A stretch of DNA of 6,421 nucleotides from Clostridiales bacterium (GTDB taxonomy: Bacteria; Bacillota; Clostridia; Peptostreptococcales; Anaerovoracaceae): contig JAAYHT010000271.1 of NCBI GenBank assembly GCA_012735285.1, forward strand, positions 1 to 6,421, given 5' to 3'. Numbering within the stretch: position 1 is the stretch's first letter; the number at the start of each line of letters is the position of its first letter. The notes below the pieces were generated by a model. The model was not told where the DNA came from. It did no database searches and saw only the letters and a list, made by a program, of their open reading frames with translations. The position numbers and the translations under genes are program-made. This document shows positions 6,272 through 6,421 of this stretch, piece after piece.

Positions 6272-6295
6272 TATGACAGGCAGCTGCCTGTCATA
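6272..6295. repeat. Perfect 24-bp palindrome downstream of copA
   Basis: TATGACAGGCAG (6272-6283) is followed directly by its exact reverse complement (6284-6295), with no spacer. It starts 23 bp after the copA stop. In RNA it would form a strong stem with a small loop opened from the central AGCT. No T-run follows, so it is not by itself a canonical terminator. It could be a dyad operator, a 3'-end stabilising stem, or the first stem of a double terminator. Confidence 0.65.
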
Positions 6296-6312
6296 TCAGA
6301 CTGTCGACAAAG

Positions 6313-6338
6313 TCCGCTTTTTCAAGCGGATTTTTGTT
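6313..6338 (+). terminator. Rho-independent terminator of copA
   Basis: TCCGCTT (6313-6319) pairs with AAGCGGA (6324-6330) around a TTTC loop and is followed at once by TTTTTGTT. The A-rich bases just before the stem can extend pairing into the U-tract. It lies 65 bp after the copA stop and closes the copA transcription unit. Confidence 0.85.
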
Positions 6339-6348
6339 ATGTAGAAGC

Positions 6349-6377
6349 TTGTAAACCAGATAAAAAATTGGTACAAT
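6349..6377 (+). promoter_or_regulatory. Promoter for a gene beyond the right edge
   Basis: TTGTAA (6349-6354) and TACAAT (6372-6377) are separated by exactly 17 bases, a good sigma-A-type match (four and five of six). It sits directly after the copA terminator and before a strong ribosome binding site. Confidence 0.6.
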
Positions 6378-6409
6378 AAGTCATAGAAATATTGAAATTC
6401 CAGGGCTTT

Positions 6410-6421
6410 AGGAGGATTTAT
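6410..6421 (+). promoter_or_regulatory. Ribosome binding site of the next gene, cut by the window edge
   Basis: AGGAGG at 6410-6415 is followed by ATTTAT at the end of the window. If the next base is G, an ATG would begin at 6420. Nothing of the coding sequence can be read, so its product is unknown. Confidence 0.6.

Noticed and set aside
6302..6309. TGTCGACA palindrome between the 24-bp dyad and the terminator
   Set aside because: Eight bases is short enough to arise by chance and nothing else marks it as a site.
1..6421. CRISPR array, tRNA, insertion sequence or phage genes
   Set aside because: No spaced short direct repeats, cloverleaf-like sequences, transposase motifs or target-site duplications were seen on either strand.

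Overview
The window is AT-rich and has the look of a low-GC Gram-positive of the class Clostridia. The supporting signs are strong GGAGG-type ribosome binding sites, two exported lipoproteins with short lipobox signals, a U-tract terminator and A/T-ending codons. No ribosomal RNA or other taxonomic marker is present, so this placement is inference.

Left part (1-2616, plus strand): three co-directional genes. The first is the 3' part of a Gx-transporter / heptaprenyl diphosphate synthase component I family membrane protein (the EetB-like family). The second is a lipoprotein made of two tandem copies of one ~140-residue domain, each ending in D-E-D-L-A-S-S-V-T-I. The third is a lipoprotein ApbE, the FAD:protein FMN transferase. 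Together they look like part of a flavin-based extracellular electron transfer locus of the type described in Listeria (EetB, PplA, FmnB). The ApbE would attach FMN to the threonine in each lipoprotein repeat. The remaining parts of such a locus (quinone synthesis, NADH dehydrogenase, flavin transporter, EetA) are not in the window and, if present, would most likely lie upstream. A perfect 12-bp hairpin without a U-tract separates the lipoprotein from apbE.

Middle (2592-3602, minus strand): a 336-residue class II aldolase/adducin-family protein converging on apbE, with a 25-bp overlap of the two 3' ends. Its N-terminal domain keeps the zinc and catalytic residues. Its C-terminal part looks like a degenerate second copy in which the zinc histidine is replaced by methionine.

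Right part (3603-6421): a 138-bp divergent promoter region, then a copper-type P1B ATPase (CopA). CopA carries one heavy-metal-binding domain at the N terminus and a second one at the extreme C terminus. The C-terminal domain begins at an in-frame ATG behind a strong Shine-Dalgarno sequence, so the gene may encode both a CopA-CopZ fusion and a free CopZ-like chaperone. The gene is followed by a perfect 24-bp palindrome, a clear rho-independent terminator, and a promoter plus ribosome binding site for a gene that starts at or just beyond the right edge.
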